The notes: a model not told the origin generated them from the letters alone. Numbered from the stretch's first letter, positions 44,883 through 54,661 are shown. The stretch: 64,000 bases of DNA from Methylocystis rosea (GCF_003855495.1 NZ_CP034087.1:248001-312000); one strand, 5' to 3'. A program made the numbers and translations.

Positions 44883-45249
44883 GGCGCGTGGCGCGGACCC
44901 TGACCGTTTTGGACTCGGGGCGGGACACTTTAGGTTCGCCGGAGGGGAGCTTCTCAAGCAGGCGCTTGAGGTGTGCGGCGGCGGCTTCGATCAGTCCGCT
45001 GCGGGCTGGCGCCGGCCAGATCTCGACGGCCGCCATATTCGCCATCACCTTGGCGAGATTACCGGTCGGAAGCCCCGCGGCGTCGAAAAGCATGAGATCA
45101 TAGGGTCCGGCGACCACGCGCTCGGCGACATGCGCGAGAAAAGAGGTATAGGCTCTAAAATCTGTCCAGTCTTTTCGAAGCGTAGCGCGACCCTCTTTAA
45201 ACGCCTGAGCCGCCCGAAGCCGGTGTTCAATGCGGACGCGAGCTTGTTA
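44842..45249 (-). other. Open frame without a start, possible gene remnant
   Basis: The frame is open from a stop at about 45249 and reads RAAQAFKEGRATLRKDWTDF, then AERVVAGPYDLMLFDAAGLP and MANMAAVEIWPAPARSGLIE. The residue pattern looks protein-like rather than antisense noise, but only a GTG inside it could start translation and I do not recognise a family. It may be the C-terminal part of a lost gene. It overlaps the end of the His-rich gene on the other strand. Confidence 0.35.
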
Positions 45250-45563
45250 GTCGGCGTTGGATGTTTAGCGTGACGCAGATTTTGTTGCAAATGGCCTCTA
45301 TCTGTCGCCAACGAGGCGCGCTTCGAGTAGATCGAGTTTGACGCATGCATACATATGCCGTTTCACGAAGTTCAGCATCGTGATCTGTCCTTCGGGTTAA
45401 CAAAAGGGACGATTGCAGCGCTGACAGCGGTTTTATCTTTCGTAACCCGTTAGCGGAGGACGCCGCCCGGCCGGTTCTGGCCCGCTCAATCCCGCGATCG
45501 AATTAGCACTCTGCCTCCTAACAAAAAGAGGCAAATGAAAGGGCCTAAATGCAGGATCGCCAC
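45250..45563. other. Intergenic region, nothing recognised
   Basis: This 314-nt stretch downstream of bioA contains no gene, clear hairpin or repeat that I can support. Lower GC near 45330-45440 suggests non-coding sequence. Confidence 0.4.
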
Positions 45564-46853
45564 CTATAAAGCTTTGGCAGTCGCGACGACTGCATCCGTC
45601 AATGCCCGCAGTTCTGCATCCTGAATGTTCAGCGCGGGAGTGAGGTAGATGCAGTCCGTCAACGTGCGAATCCATACGCCCTGCGCGAGAAGACTGGCTC
45701 GGGCCGTTCCGTGATCCAACTCCCTATTGAATTGCACTACACCAATCGCTCCTAGCACTCGTACATCGATGACCCTTGGTAGATCACGGCACGGTTCAAG
45801 GTCGCGCTTCAGCGCGAACTCTACTCGTTGCGCCTGCTCCAACCTGGGCTCGCTCTCAAAAAGATCGAGAGATGCGTTCGCGGCGCTGCAAGCGAGGGGA
45901 TTTGCCATATAGGTCGGACCATGCATGAGGGCCTTCTGGTGATCATCGGACCAGAACGCCTCGAAAACATGAACACGAGCGAGCGTGGCCGCCAACGTAA
46001 TTGTGCCTCCAGTGAGCCCTTTCCCGATACACATGATGTCAGGAATTACGCTCGCGTGTTCACAGGCAAACATCCTACCGGTGCGTCCAAAGCCGGTAAA
46101 AATCTCGTCGGCGATCATAAGGACGCCATGTTTCGTGCAAAGATCTCGCACACTCCGCAAGGTCGCCGCATCATGAAATTTCATGCCTCCCGCGCCCTGC
46201 ACAATGGGCTCGATGATCACAGCAGCGATACGATTTCGCTCACGTCTCAGCAAATCATCTAGTGCCGTCTTTGTCTCCTTGTCGCGAGGGAGATCGGCCA
46301 AAAAATTCTTTGGAAGGTAATTCCCGAATTGGCTGTGCATGCCCTCGTTCGGATCGCAGACCGCCATGCAGGCAGTTGTGTCCCCATGGTAGCCATGGCG
46401 AAAGTGGACAAATTTTGTGCGCCCCCTTTCTCCCTTGTTCAACCAGTACTGCACAGCCATCTTGAGCGCAACTTCTACCGCGACCGAACCCGAATCGACG
46501 AAAAACACCCGGGTAAGATCGCCGGGAGAAATCGCGGCGATGCGTTTGGCGAGACGCAGTGCCGGTTCGTGGGTTATCCCTCCAAACATGATATGTGGCA
46601 TACGCTCCATCTGCGTGCACATGGCGGCGAGAATATGCGGATGATTGTAGCCATGACATGCCGTCCACCAGGAACCGACACCGTCGATTAACTCGCGTCC
46701 GTCTGCAAGCCGAATGCGTGCGCCGCGCGTTGCGTCAGCGAGCAAAGGCCGCGGGTCGGTCTTCATTTGGGTGTACGGCAACCAAATATTGGCGCCGCCG
46801 AGACCACACCAATCCTCCTCACTATAGGGGTGCCCGTCGTTGGAGCAGATCAT
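45564..46853 (-). CDS. bioA: Adenosylmethionine-8-amino-7-oxononanoate aminotransferase
   Basis: A 429-residue class III PLP aminotransferase, which converts KAPA to DAPA in biotin synthesis using SAM as amino donor. BioA hallmarks: IWLPYTQM near residue 23, GVGSWWTACHGYNHP, HGYHGDTTACMAV, the PLP Asp in LMIADEIFTGFGRTG and the Schiff-base Lys in CIGKGLTGG. The length and the WW and Tyr motifs fit BioA rather than other class III enzymes. bioB and bioF are absent; bioD lies 2.6 kb upstream on the same strand, separated by cysD and ccr. Lower GC than its neighbours suggests separate acquisition. Confidence 0.93.
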   Translation of the reverse strand: MICSNDGHPYSEEDWCGLGGANIWLPYTQMKTDPRPLLADATRGARIRLADGRELIDGVGSWWTACHGYNHPHILAAMCTQMERMPHIMFGGITHEPALRLAKRIAAISPGDLTRVFFVDSGSVAVEVALKMAVQYWLNKGERGRTKFVHFRHGYHGDTTACMAVCDPNEGMHSQFGNYLPKNFLADLPRDKETKTALDDLLRRERNRIAAVIIEPIVQGAGGMKFHDAATLRSVRDLCTKHGVLMIADEIFTGFGRTGRMFACEHASVIPDIMCIGKGLTGGTITLAATLARVHVFEAFWSDDHQKALMHGPTYMANPLACSAANASLDLFESEPRLEQAQRVEFALKRDLEPCRDLPRVIDVRVLGAIGVVQFNRELDHGTARASLLAQGVWIRTLTDCIYLTPALNIQDAELRALTDAVVATAKAL

Positions 46854-47072
46854 GCAATTTCTCTAGGATTGAATAAATAAATGACGTCGCGGAGACGAAG
46901 AGATCGGGAATCATTTGCACGCCGGCTACGTCGCCTTGAATGAGAAGCCGGTCAAATCGCGTGTGGACAGCGGGACGGCTACTAAACAATTAGCTAGCGG
47001 CTTTTTTTGCACTGATAACCGGATGTTGTCTCCAAACTCCTGACATTTTCGCCTTCCCTATTGGCGGTGTTG

Positions 47073-47981
47073 CTAGAAATAGCCTTCACGCTTCTTTTGC
47101 TCGAGCGAACCGCCGTCTTCTCCATCACTGATTCTTCCCTGCCGCTCTGACATTTTCGCCGCAAGAGTTTCCTCGAGGACGGCGCCGATGTCGGTCGCCG
47201 TCGACTCGATCGCGCCTGTGACCGGCCAACACCCAAGTGTGCGGAAGCGAACAGTTCTCGTCTCGATTTTGTCTCCGGGGCGAAAGCGCATTTTCAACTC
47301 ATCGTCGACTACGATGAAGGCTCCATTGCGTTCAACAACTGGCCTGGGCGACGCAAAATATAGCGGCGCTAGACTGATCTTATGCAAGAACGCGTAGCTC
47401 CAGATGTCGTTCTCCGTCCAATTGGAGAGTGGAAATACACGGGCCGACTGACCTTTACCGAGCCGCAAATTATACTGCCGCCAAAACTCAGGGCGTTGTT
47501 GACGGGGATCCCAGACGTGCCCCGCGGTCCTGACTGAAACGATGCGTTCTTTCGCCCTAGATTTTTCTTCATCGCGACGCGCGCCTCCGAAAATCACATC
47601 ATACCCGCCTCCATTGAGAGCCTCCTTTAAGGGCTCCGTCCTCATCACCATTGTGTATCGATCACCGTAGTCGAACGGGTTCATGCCCGCAGCGCGCCCG
47701 TCCTCATTTGCATGAACGATCAGTGAAAAGCCGGTTTCACGCGCAAAGGCGTCGCGAAACTCGAGAAGGGAGCGAAATTCCCATGTCGAGTCGATATGAA
47801 GCAGCGGAAACGGCGGCTTGCCCGGATAAAAGGCGCGCAGCGCGAGATGCGCGAGCACGGTTGAATCCTTGCCCGCCGAAAACAGCATCACTGGCCGTTC
47901 GGCTTCCGCCACCGCTTCCCGAAGAATGTGGATGGACTCCGCCTCGAGCCAGGAAAGGTGAGAGAGTTTGTTCTCCAACAA
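47073..47981 (-). CDS. cysD: Sulfate adenylyltransferase subunit 2 (CysD)
   Basis: A 302-residue PP-loop ATP-pyrophosphatase, which makes adenylyl sulfate from ATP and sulfate. The PP-loop is LFSAGKDSTVLAHLA (residues 33-47). FGGARRDEEKSRAKER, PLSNWTENDIWSY and the C-terminal end KKREGYF are typical of the complete protein. CysD normally works with the GTPase CysN encoded directly downstream, but here bioA follows after 219 nt, so this copy lacks its partner. It could pair with a CysN encoded elsewhere or be an unused extra copy. The 219-nt gap shows nothing recognisable. Confidence 0.93.
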   Translation of the reverse strand: MLENKLSHLSWLEAESIHILREAVAEAERPVMLFSAGKDSTVLAHLALRAFYPGKPPFPLLHIDSTWEFRSLLEFRDAFARETGFSLIVHANEDGRAAGMNPFDYGDRYTMVMRTEPLKEALNGGGYDVIFGGARRDEEKSRAKERIVSVRTAGHVWDPRQQRPEFWRQYNLRLGKGQSARVFPLSNWTENDIWSYAFLHKISLAPLYFASPRPVVERNGAFIVVDDELKMRFRPGDKIETRTVRFRTLGCWPVTGAIESTATDIGAVLEETLAAKMSERQGRISDGEDGGSLEQKKREGYF

Positions 47982-48072
47982 CAGCCCGCCTTTCCTGCCG
48001 CCTCAGCGGCGCCCTGTGCGGTGAACTGCCGAGCAGTCCGCCAGTTCGGCGCTGGTCGCCACTATTCGCCGA

Positions 48073-49347
48073 TCACGCCGGTTCGGAGACGCGTGCGCCT
48101 TCGCGCGCCGCGGCGATCGTCTCGCTGAAGGTCTTCAGCCCAGGCTTCGGCGCCATCACGAGCGCCGCCATATTTCCCGGCGCATGTTCGTTGCGCCACA
48201 TCTTCATGTGCGCTTCGGGAATGCTCGTCCACGAGAAGACTTCGGACATGCAGGGATCGACGCGGCGGTCGAGCACGAACTGGTTGGCGGCGCTCGCCTG
48301 CTTCAGATGCGCGAAATGCGAACCCTGAATGCGCTTCTGGCGCATCCAGACGTAACGCGCGTCGAACGTGATGTTGAAGCCGGACGTGCCGGCGCAGAAC
48401 ACCACCATGCCGCCGCGCTTCACGACCAGCACCGAGACCGGAAAGGTCGCCTCGCCCGGATGTTCGAAGACGATGTCGAGGTCCTTCTTGCCGGTAATGT
48501 CCCAGATCGCCTTGCCGAATCTACGCGCTTCCATGGTCCATTCGTGGAATTCTGGCGAATTGACCTTCGGCAGCTGACCCCAGCACCTGAAATCCTTGCG
48601 GTTGATGACGCCCTTGGCGCCGAGCGACATAACATAGTCGCGCTTCGAATCATCCGAGATGACCCCAATCGCATTGGCGCCGACCGCCGCGCAAATCTGC
48701 ACTGCGAAAACGCCAAGGCCGCCGGATGCGCCCCAAACGAGCACGTTATGTCCGGGCTTCAGCTCATGCGGCGTATGGCCGAAGAGCATGCGATAGGCGG
48801 TGGCGAGCGTTAAGGTGTAGCAGGCCGACTCCTCCCAGGTGAGGTGCTCGGGGCGCGCTAAGAGCTGACGGTCCTGCGCGCGGCAGAACTGGGCGAAAGA
48901 ACCGTCCGGCGTTTGATAACCCCAAATCCTTTGCGACGTCGAATACATCGGGTCGCCGCCATTGCACTCTTCATCGTCGCCATCATCCTGATTGCAATGG
49001 ATGATGACCTCGTCGCCGATCTTCCAACGCTTCACCTTGGAGCCAACCGCCCAGACGATGCCCGAAGCGTCGGAGCCGGCGATGTGATGGAGACTGTTGT
49101 GTCCGTCGAACATAGACACAGGTTCGCCGAGCGAGGCCCAGATTCCATTGTAGTTGACGCCGGCCGCCATCACGAGCACGAGCACATCGTGACTGTCGAG
49201 CTCCCAGGTCGGCACGACCTCCATCTGCATGGCGGTTTCCGGCGGGCCCTGACGCTCGCGGCGGATCGCCCAGGCGTACATGTTCTTCGGCACATGTCCG
49301 AGCGGCGGGAATTCGCCCATTTCATAGAGGTCTTTTTTCTCGGTCAA
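48073..49347 (-). CDS. ccr: Crotonyl-CoA carboxylase/reductase
   Basis: A 424-residue MDR-family enzyme, which reductively carboxylates crotonyl-CoA to ethylmalonyl-CoA with NADPH and CO2, the key step of the ethylmalonyl-CoA pathway. Features: KDLYEMGEFPPLGHVPKNMY at the N-terminus, HHIAGSDASGIVW, the nucleotide-binding WGASGGLGVFAVQ and FEHPGE. I prefer a TTG start at 49347, because AAGGAGA lies just upstream of it and the protein then begins (M)TEKKDLYE like its family; an ATG at 49377 would add 10 residues. It forms the pathway with pccB at 39.4 kb. A truncated copy lies at 25.3 kb. Confidence 0.93.
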   Translation of the reverse strand: MTEKKDLYEMGEFPPLGHVPKNMYAWAIRRERQGPPETAMQMEVVPTWELDSHDVLVLVMAAGVNYNGIWASLGEPVSMFDGHNSLHHIAGSDASGIVWAVGSKVKRWKIGDEVIIHCNQDDGDDEECNGGDPMYSTSQRIWGYQTPDGSFAQFCRAQDRQLLARPEHLTWEESACYTLTLATAYRMLFGHTPHELKPGHNVLVWGASGGLGVFAVQICAAVGANAIGVISDDSKRDYVMSLGAKGVINRKDFRCWGQLPKVNSPEFHEWTMEARRFGKAIWDITGKKDLDIVFEHPGEATFPVSVLVVKRGGMVVFCAGTSGFNITFDARYVWMRQKRIQGSHFAHLKQASAANQFVLDRRVDPCMSEVFSWTSIPEAHMKMWRNEHAPGNMAALVMAPKPGLKTFSETIAAAREGARVSEPA

Positions 49348-49381
49348 CTTTCTGTCTCCTTGACGAGTTGCGCTCATTGAA

Positions 49382-49409
49382 CGGCGGCGCCTTCTGGCGG
49401 GCGCCGCCG
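49382..49409. terminator. Strong GC hairpin between bioD and ccr
   Basis: CGGCGGCGCC (49382-49391) and GGCGCCGCCG (49400-49409) form a perfect 10-bp stem with an 8-nt loop. It lies downstream of bioD and just upstream of ccr. No T-run follows on the minus strand, so it could be a weak terminator, an mRNA processing site or a repeat-type element. Confidence 0.4.
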
Positions 49410-49494
49410 CATTTATGTTGACGCTCCTTCCAATGGGGCGCCGTCAAACTGGGAAGAAGGGAGGGCCGGCTCTCCGGCGAACCGGGAACAAGTT

Positions 49495-50133
49495 TCATTG
49501 CTCCGCACATTGCGCGAATTCGGCGGCGCGAAAGCTCGCATTGAAGGCCGCGCGCAGTGTTTCCCGCGTAAGAAGGGCGACGAACGGAAGTCGGCCGAGA
49601 ATGTGCGCGCCGCCCATGGTCCCGATCGTGGCCTGTGTGTTCTCGTGCTCCTCGCCGACGAAGGCGACGCCAAGCAACGGAATATTCCGTCGCCGTAGCG
49701 CCTCGATCGACAGGAGGCTGTGATTGATGGTTCCGAGAGACGTGCGCGCCACGAGAATGACGGGAATTCTCCAACGCGCCAGCATGTCGATCGTCGGAAC
49801 TCGAAGGGTCAACGGCGTCATCACGCCGCCGGCGGTTTCAATGACGAGCGGACGATCGCATTCGGGTAGCGCGAGGCGTTCTGGATCAATCTCGACGCCG
49901 TCGATTTTGGCTGAATAATGCGGCGAGACCGGCGTGTTCAGGCGCCATTTCTCGGGCAGCACGCGCGCTGGTGAAAGCCCAGATAGCCGGGCGACGGTTT
50001 GCGAATCCGTCTCGCCGTCGAGACCAGACTGCACGGGTTTCCAATAATAGGCGTCGAGCGCCTGGGCGAGCGCGGCCGAGAAGATCGTCTTGCCGACGCC
50101 CGTGTCGGTTCCGGCGATCACGAAACGCTTCAC
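49495..50133 (-). CDS. bioD: Dethiobiotin synthetase
   Basis: A 212-residue BioD, which closes the ureido ring of dethiobiotin from DAPA, CO2 and ATP. The P-loop is [16 protein letters not shown] (residues 7-22). [10 protein letters not shown] carries the substrate-contacting Lys, and [12 protein letters not shown] is the family motif. It is complete. It lies on the same strand as ccr, cysD and bioA, but large gaps and hairpins argue against one operon. A separate frameshifted bioD remnant lies at 36.4 kb. Confidence 0.92.
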   Translation of the reverse strand: MKRFVIAGTDTGVGKTIFSAALAQALDAYYWKPVQSGLDGETDSQTVARLSGLSPARVLPEKWRLNTPVSPHYSAKIDGVEIDPERLALPECDRPLVIETAGGVMTPLTLRVPTIDMLARWRIPVILVARTSLGTINHSLLSIEALRRRNIPLLGVAFVGEEHENTQATIGTMGGAHILGRLPFVALLTRETLRAAFNASFRAAEFAQCAEQ

Positions 50134-50442
50134 TCGTCGATGCCTCCCTCAGCTTAGTTGCGACGGGCACGGCCGTCATAGCCGACCCTCAGTTAGCGTG
50201 CGCGCAATGCGCGGGAATGTTACGACTGCGCCACAAGCCGCACATTTCGGAGCTGCGAAATAGACGATCGCAGCATGAAATTAATCGCCCCAGTTCCCAT
50301 CGAAAGGGTAGGCAAACATCATGGGCTTGAAAAATTCAAACTTCAGAACAGATCATTCGAAATAAGCTAATAGAAATCATGTGTGACGCGCGAACTCATT
50401 GAGCTGGGGGCGCTGGCGCGCGGCTAGACGCTGTTTGTGCGG
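50134..50442. other. Intergenic region between bioD and dabA
   Basis: This stretch of 309 nt holds no gene. It is A/T-richer at 50280-50390 and would contain the bioD promoter. At its right end it contains the first unit of a 19-bp tandem repeat. Confidence 0.5.
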
Positions 50443-50457
50443 CTAGACGCTGTTTGT
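50420..50457. repeat. 19-bp tandem duplication across the dabA stop codon
   Basis: The sequence GCGGCTAGACGCTGTTTGT occurs twice in direct succession (50420-50438 and 50439-50457). The second unit contains the last codons and TAG of dabA, so the first unit is a duplicated stop region just downstream. Confidence 0.85.
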
Positions 50458-53052
50458 AGTGCCGTCCGTCACGGCTCGCCAATCGCCAAACGTACGATAG
50501 CTGCGTATCGTATCCCCTACGTCGTCGAGGGAGTAAAGGTGGAGCCAGCGATTGTTTACGAGATCGCGAACGGTATCGTTCTTACGGATAACCGCCTCGA
50601 TTGCGGCTTCCGGCGCTTCGATGAAAACATTGAGCCGCAACGGCTCGTGAACGAAGCGCTTGCCGTTATGGACAGACTGCCATGGCAGGCCGACCTTAAG
50701 GTCGCCGGCGTTTCCCTCAAGAACGCCAATCTGGCCCACGACATTGTGCAGCGTCTTATTGCCGCTGCCGAAGACGCGATTGTTCGCCGTCGAACCGAAA
50801 TATTGGAGGTTGATCCAGCTAGCAACGACCATCGGCGCCGTCATGATCAGCTCCAGCACGCTATATCCGTCATCCTTCGTGTGGTCATAGCTGTGCAAGA
50901 AAGCGCGCCCGCCGAGATCGAGTCCCCGCGTGCGCTCGCGCGGCGCGGCGATGAACACCGCATTGCCGGCGAGACCCCATTCGGGACGAAGCTGCGACCA
51001 GTCGCGGCTGCGCGCGACAATCTTCGCATCGATCATTTCCTTTCCGGCGAGTCCGAGGAGCGCGGAGCGCTCCATGCGAGCCAGCGAAGCGGCTTTGCCC
51101 AGCCAGGCTTTGAGTTCGTCAATGTCCTTGCTGTGCGACGTAGGGGCGTTCTCGACGTCATAGAGTCGCACCTCGTCCGTCGTCGTATCGTGCATGGCGC
51201 CTAGGAACCATGTGTCATGCGGGATGCGGATTCCCTTGAGCGCAAGGCCTTCTCGCACATGGGCGTCATTGAGGATCGTCGCGGCGACTCGGGCATTGGC
51301 CTCGCCCGTGTGTCCGCCGCAAGCGCCGCAATCGAGCCCCGAGGCGTGCGGATTATTAACTGTCGTGCTGCCATGCCCGGCAAGCATCACCAGACGCGCG
51401 AAATTCTCCGTCATCGACATGGCCTTGAGAACGGCCTCCGCCATGGCGACGCGCTGAATGTCCGTGAAGCCGGTGGCGCGTCCACCGACAATCCGCGGCT
51501 CAATGCTCGGGCCCACACGTTCGATCACGGAGCGATCAAGGCCGTCGAGATTGGGATGCGGCGCGACGCGCGTCAGGCCCAGACTGTCGGAGAGGATCTT
51601 GCCGGCGTAGAGGAGCCCCGCCGATTCGACGAAGGCGAAAGACGAGACTGCGGAAAGCTTGAACGCCTTCCACGCCTTGCTCGCACGACGCCGGAGCAGA
51701 CGAAGACCTAGAATCTCTTCCTCTTCTTCCTCGGATGCGTCGCGTACCGCTTCGCAGACGACGAAAGCCGGCCTCAGGAGCACCGGACAATGTGCGCCGC
51801 CCTTGCTGTGGCCGATCGGCACATATTCGATCGGGAAACCGAAGAAGCCCGCGAAGCCGACTGTTTCCGCCTGCGGGCAGACGGTCTCTAGCGCGCGGCG
51901 GTAAATTTCGGAGCGCACGTCAATGCAAAACGCCGCCTGAAGGGTTGCGCGTTCCGTCTCGCGACTTTTAGACCACTTCACATTTTCATGCAATCGTGCG
52001 ACGAGCCGCCGCTGAAACGCGATTTCATAAGCGTCCTGCAGCATGAGATCGACGGTGAGATCGGTATCGTTATTGAGGCTTTCATCCTGCGGCGTCGCGG
52101 CGGCGATGCGCATCGCTTCCGCCCACGCGGAAGAGAAGGCTGCGTCGGTACGGGCCTGGAACAGGCCATATCCATAGGCAACGCGAATGGCCAGAAGCTG
52201 CGTCAGCGTGTCGTTGGGTTCGCCATAAAGCTCCGAATTCCAGACGAGATACCGCGCATAGGCCGCCCAGCCGCCAATGTCGAAGAGCGTCCGGTGCAGA
52301 TAGTCCTCGATCGCGCGCTCGGCAATCCCCAGTTTTTCGATCGCGGCGCCGATAGTTTCCACTGGGTCATCAGGCAATGCGAGAATAGCGCGGCGGAATC
52401 CGCGCACTCCCATGGCTTCTGGATTGCGATCATAGCGCGCGGCGGCGCGCCAGGCGGCATAAGGCTTCATGTGGCGATTGGGCATACGCCAACTAGCCTG
52501 GCCGTCATCGAAATAGGCCGCGCACCACCGCGAAATATCGTCGATCATAAAGCCGACGAGCGACGCCTGCCGGTCTCCATCGGTAAGCGCGTCGAGCACC
52601 TCGGCGACCGTCGCAATCGCCGCCTGATTTGGCGCGTCAGCTTCTGGAGGGCTCGTGGCCGCCTCCTTCAGCGCGGCGACGTCAGCCGGCGCGCCCGTTG
52701 TGTTCGACGCTCTAGCGAGCGCGGCTTCAAGGTCGGCGTCTGAAACGGCGCCGGCCTCGATCGCTTGCCAGTAAAAGCCGCGCGGCATGAGCATATGGGT
52801 TTTTGCCACGCGCTTGAGGGTCGCTGCGGTGCTGGCGAACGACTGGTGGGTGAAGCCGAGAAATGGATTCACGGCGACAAAATGCTTCAGCGGCCAAAGC
52901 GGCGCGATCTTGCGGCAGGCACGGTCGATCGCCGCTTCCAGCAGCTTGCGCCTGCGCTGCGAGGCGGAGAATCGCGGGAGTTCTTCCGGCGCCAGATCGA
53001 GTGAGGTCGCATCGGCGATAATGTCTTTCACTTTCCTTGTGAGCTGGAACAT
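50443..53052 (-). CDS. dabA: Inorganic carbon transporter subunit DabA (DUF2309/UPF0753)
   Basis: An 869-residue cytoplasmic subunit of the DAB (DABs accumulate bicarbonate) complex. It has a beta-carbonic-anhydrase-like zinc site that is thought to hydrate CO2 vectorially, driven by the cation flux through DabB. All four expected zinc ligands are present: Cys376 and Asp378 in AAFCIDVRSE, His560 in AGHGSTT and Cys575 in DCGACGG. The N-terminus (WPLKHFVAVNPFLGF) is typical. It follows dabB with a 19-nt gap. For a type II methanotroph, extra bicarbonate feeds PEP carboxylase, Ccr and propionyl-CoA carboxylase. Confidence 0.94.
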   Translation of the reverse strand: MFQLTRKVKDIIADATSLDLAPEELPRFSASQRRRKLLEAAIDRACRKIAPLWPLKHFVAVNPFLGFTHQSFASTAATLKRVAKTHMLMPRGFYWQAIEAGAVSDADLEAALARASNTTGAPADVAALKEAATSPPEADAPNQAAIATVAEVLDALTDGDRQASLVGFMIDDISRWCAAYFDDGQASWRMPNRHMKPYAAWRAAARYDRNPEAMGVRGFRRAILALPDDPVETIGAAIEKLGIAERAIEDYLHRTLFDIGGWAAYARYLVWNSELYGEPNDTLTQLLAIRVAYGYGLFQARTDAAFSSAWAEAMRIAAATPQDESLNNDTDLTVDLMLQDAYEIAFQRRLVARLHENVKWSKSRETERATLQAAFCIDVRSEIYRRALETVCPQAETVGFAGFFGFPIEYVPIGHSKGGAHCPVLLRPAFVVCEAVRDASEEEEEEILGLRLLRRRASKAWKAFKLSAVSSFAFVESAGLLYAGKILSDSLGLTRVAPHPNLDGLDRSVIERVGPSIEPRIVGGRATGFTDIQRVAMAEAVLKAMSMTENFARLVMLAGHGSTTVNNPHASGLDCGACGGHTGEANARVAATILNDAHVREGLALKGIRIPHDTWFLGAMHDTTTDEVRLYDVENAPTSHSKDIDELKAWLGKAASLARMERSALLGLAGKEMIDAKIVARSRDWSQLRPEWGLAGNAVFIAAPRERTRGLDLGGRAFLHSYDHTKDDGYSVLELIMTAPMVVASWINLQYFGSTANNRVFGSGNKTLHNVVGQIGVLEGNAGDLKVGLPWQSVHNGKRFVHEPLRLNVFIEAPEAAIEAVIRKNDTVRDLVNNRWLHLYSLDDVGDTIRSYRTFGDWRAVTDGTTNSV

Positions 53053-53071
53053 GCTTCGTCTCCGGCGTCGA

Positions 53072-54661
53072 TCAGTTGGATTGGACGGCGAGCGGCCGGC
53101 GCCGCCAGAATCTCAACACAAGCCGGTTGGCGATGGTGTTGAGATAAAGACCCTGCGAAATGTGGACATAGGCCGCCTGCCAGACGGGCGCCTTAGCGTG
53201 CCGCGCAATGACGCTTTGAAACACCGTTACGGCGCAGAAGGACAGGATCATGCTCGCGAAGATGAGATGGCCCGCAAAGCCATGAATAGACATGGTGGCG
53301 GGAAGGCTAGAGGCCATTAGCCGCTCGGCCACCTCGTGCAAGGTGAAGAAGGCGACGGCTGCCAGAGCGGCGAGCGCAATGGTCTTGCCGATCACATAGC
53401 CGTTCGGCCGCTCGTCGATGGCGTTGGCGACCATATGCGCCAGCCCCATCATCAAGATGACTGCAAGAGCCAGGGCGCCGGGCTTCTCGCTGAAGCTCGC
53501 GCCGAAGAGCGGGCTGACAACGAAGGCCACGGCGACTGTTGCAACGAGCGCGAGTCCGAAGCGCTCCGGATGTGGCTGCCCGCCGGGGTTCGGCGTCCAT
53601 GAGGCGCGCGCGAGATCGATGACGCTGCCGGACGAGAGGAAGGCGTGCGCTTTGTAGAGCGAATGGGCGACAATGTGCAGAATCGCAGCGGGGAAGGCGC
53701 CGAGCCCGCATTCGAGCATCATAAAACCCATCTGCGCGACAGTAGAATAAGCGAGCGACACTTTCACCGAGGTCTGGGTCAGCATGACGATCGAGCCGAA
53801 CAGGGCCGTCGCGCCGCCAACAACCGCGAGCAGATGCAGCGCCCCGTGAGAGAGCGCCACGAGATCCGCAAGTCGAAGCACAATGAAGCCGCCGGCATTG
53901 ATGACGCCCGCATGCAGCAAAGCGGAGACTGGTGTCGGGGCCTCCATGACCTCGATCAGCCAGCCATGGGTTGGCAATTGCGCGGATTTCAGCAGCGCCG
54001 CCATGACAATCAGTACCGCGGCGGTTGTGACGTTGGCGTCGTAGGCGCTCATCGTCTTCGCTTGCGCGAAGAGCGCGGGAAATTCGAGCGTGCCAAATGT
54101 CGATAGTAGAAAGGCGGCGGCGCCGATGAGGCATAAGTCAGCGATGCGACTCGCAATGAATTTCTTTTTCGCAGCGAGTTGTGCGGCGGGACGCTCGCCG
54201 CAAAAAAGCAAGAGCTTGTTGAGCCCGATGCTCGTCGCAATCAAGGCAGCCATGAGCTGGACAAGATTGCCGGAGATGACGACGGCGAGCACGGCGGCGA
54301 GCGTTAGAGCCATGAATTTCAGAAAGCGTCCATGGTTCGGGTCGCCGTCGAGGTAATTTCGGCTATAGCGAAGGACAATCAATCCGATGAAGGAGACGAG
54401 CGCCAGCATCGTCGCCGAAAGCGCATCGACATAGACGCCGATACCGACGCCGCTGACGCCAAGCGTGACGCTGGCCAAGGGACCATGAAGCGCGATGATT
54501 GCTGTTGCACATAGCGCAACGGCGAGGGCCATCGATGCTGCAAGCAGCGTTCTTCTCGCCATCTGGTCGGGCGCGGCATTGGCCTGTCCGGAAGGCGTCA
54601 TCCCGACCCACGCGAGCGACAGCGGCGCCAATAGTACAAACCAGCTTACAAGTTGACCCAT
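53072..54661 (-). CDS. dabB: Inorganic carbon transporter membrane subunit DabB (NuoL-like)
   Basis: About 529 residues with 13-14 transmembrane helices, of the proton-conducting antiporter family (NuoL/MrpA-like). Signatures: YLDGDPNHGRFLKFMALTL, KSAQLPTHGWLIEVMEAPTPVSALLHAG and SLAYSTVAQMGFMMLECG. I chose the ATG at 54661 (MGQLVSW), 7 nt after a GGAG; upstream in-frame ATGs would add 27 poorly hydrophobic residues. It provides the cation pathway that powers DabA. The gene diverges from a LysR regulator, the usual arrangement for DAB operons. Confidence 0.93.
   Translation of the reverse strand: MGQLVSWFVLLAPLSLAWVGMTPSGQANAAPDQMARRTLLAASMALAVALCATAIIALHGPLASVTLGVSGVGIGVYVDALSATMLALVSFIGLIVLRYSRNYLDGDPNHGRFLKFMALTLAAVLAVVISGNLVQLMAALIATSIGLNKLLLFCGERPAAQLAAKKKFIASRIADLCLIGAAAFLLSTFGTLEFPALFAQAKTMSAYDANVTTAAVLIVMAALLKSAQLPTHGWLIEVMEAPTPVSALLHAGVINAGGFIVLRLADLVALSHGALHLLAVVGGATALFGSIVMLTQTSVKVSLAYSTVAQMGFMMLECGLGAFPAAILHIVAHSLYKAHAFLSSGSVIDLARASWTPNPGGQPHPERFGLALVATVAVAFVVSPLFGASFSEKPGALALAVILMMGLAHMVANAIDERPNGYVIGKTIALAALAAVAFFTLHEVAERLMASSLPATMSIHGFAGHLIFASMILSFCAVTVFQSVIARHAKAPVWQAAYVHISQGLYLNTIANRLVLRFWRRRPLAVQSN

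Noticed and set aside
46994..47236. A small minus-strand ORF upstream of bioA
   Set aside because: It lies in another frame of the cysD 3' end and has no ribosome binding site or recognisable content.
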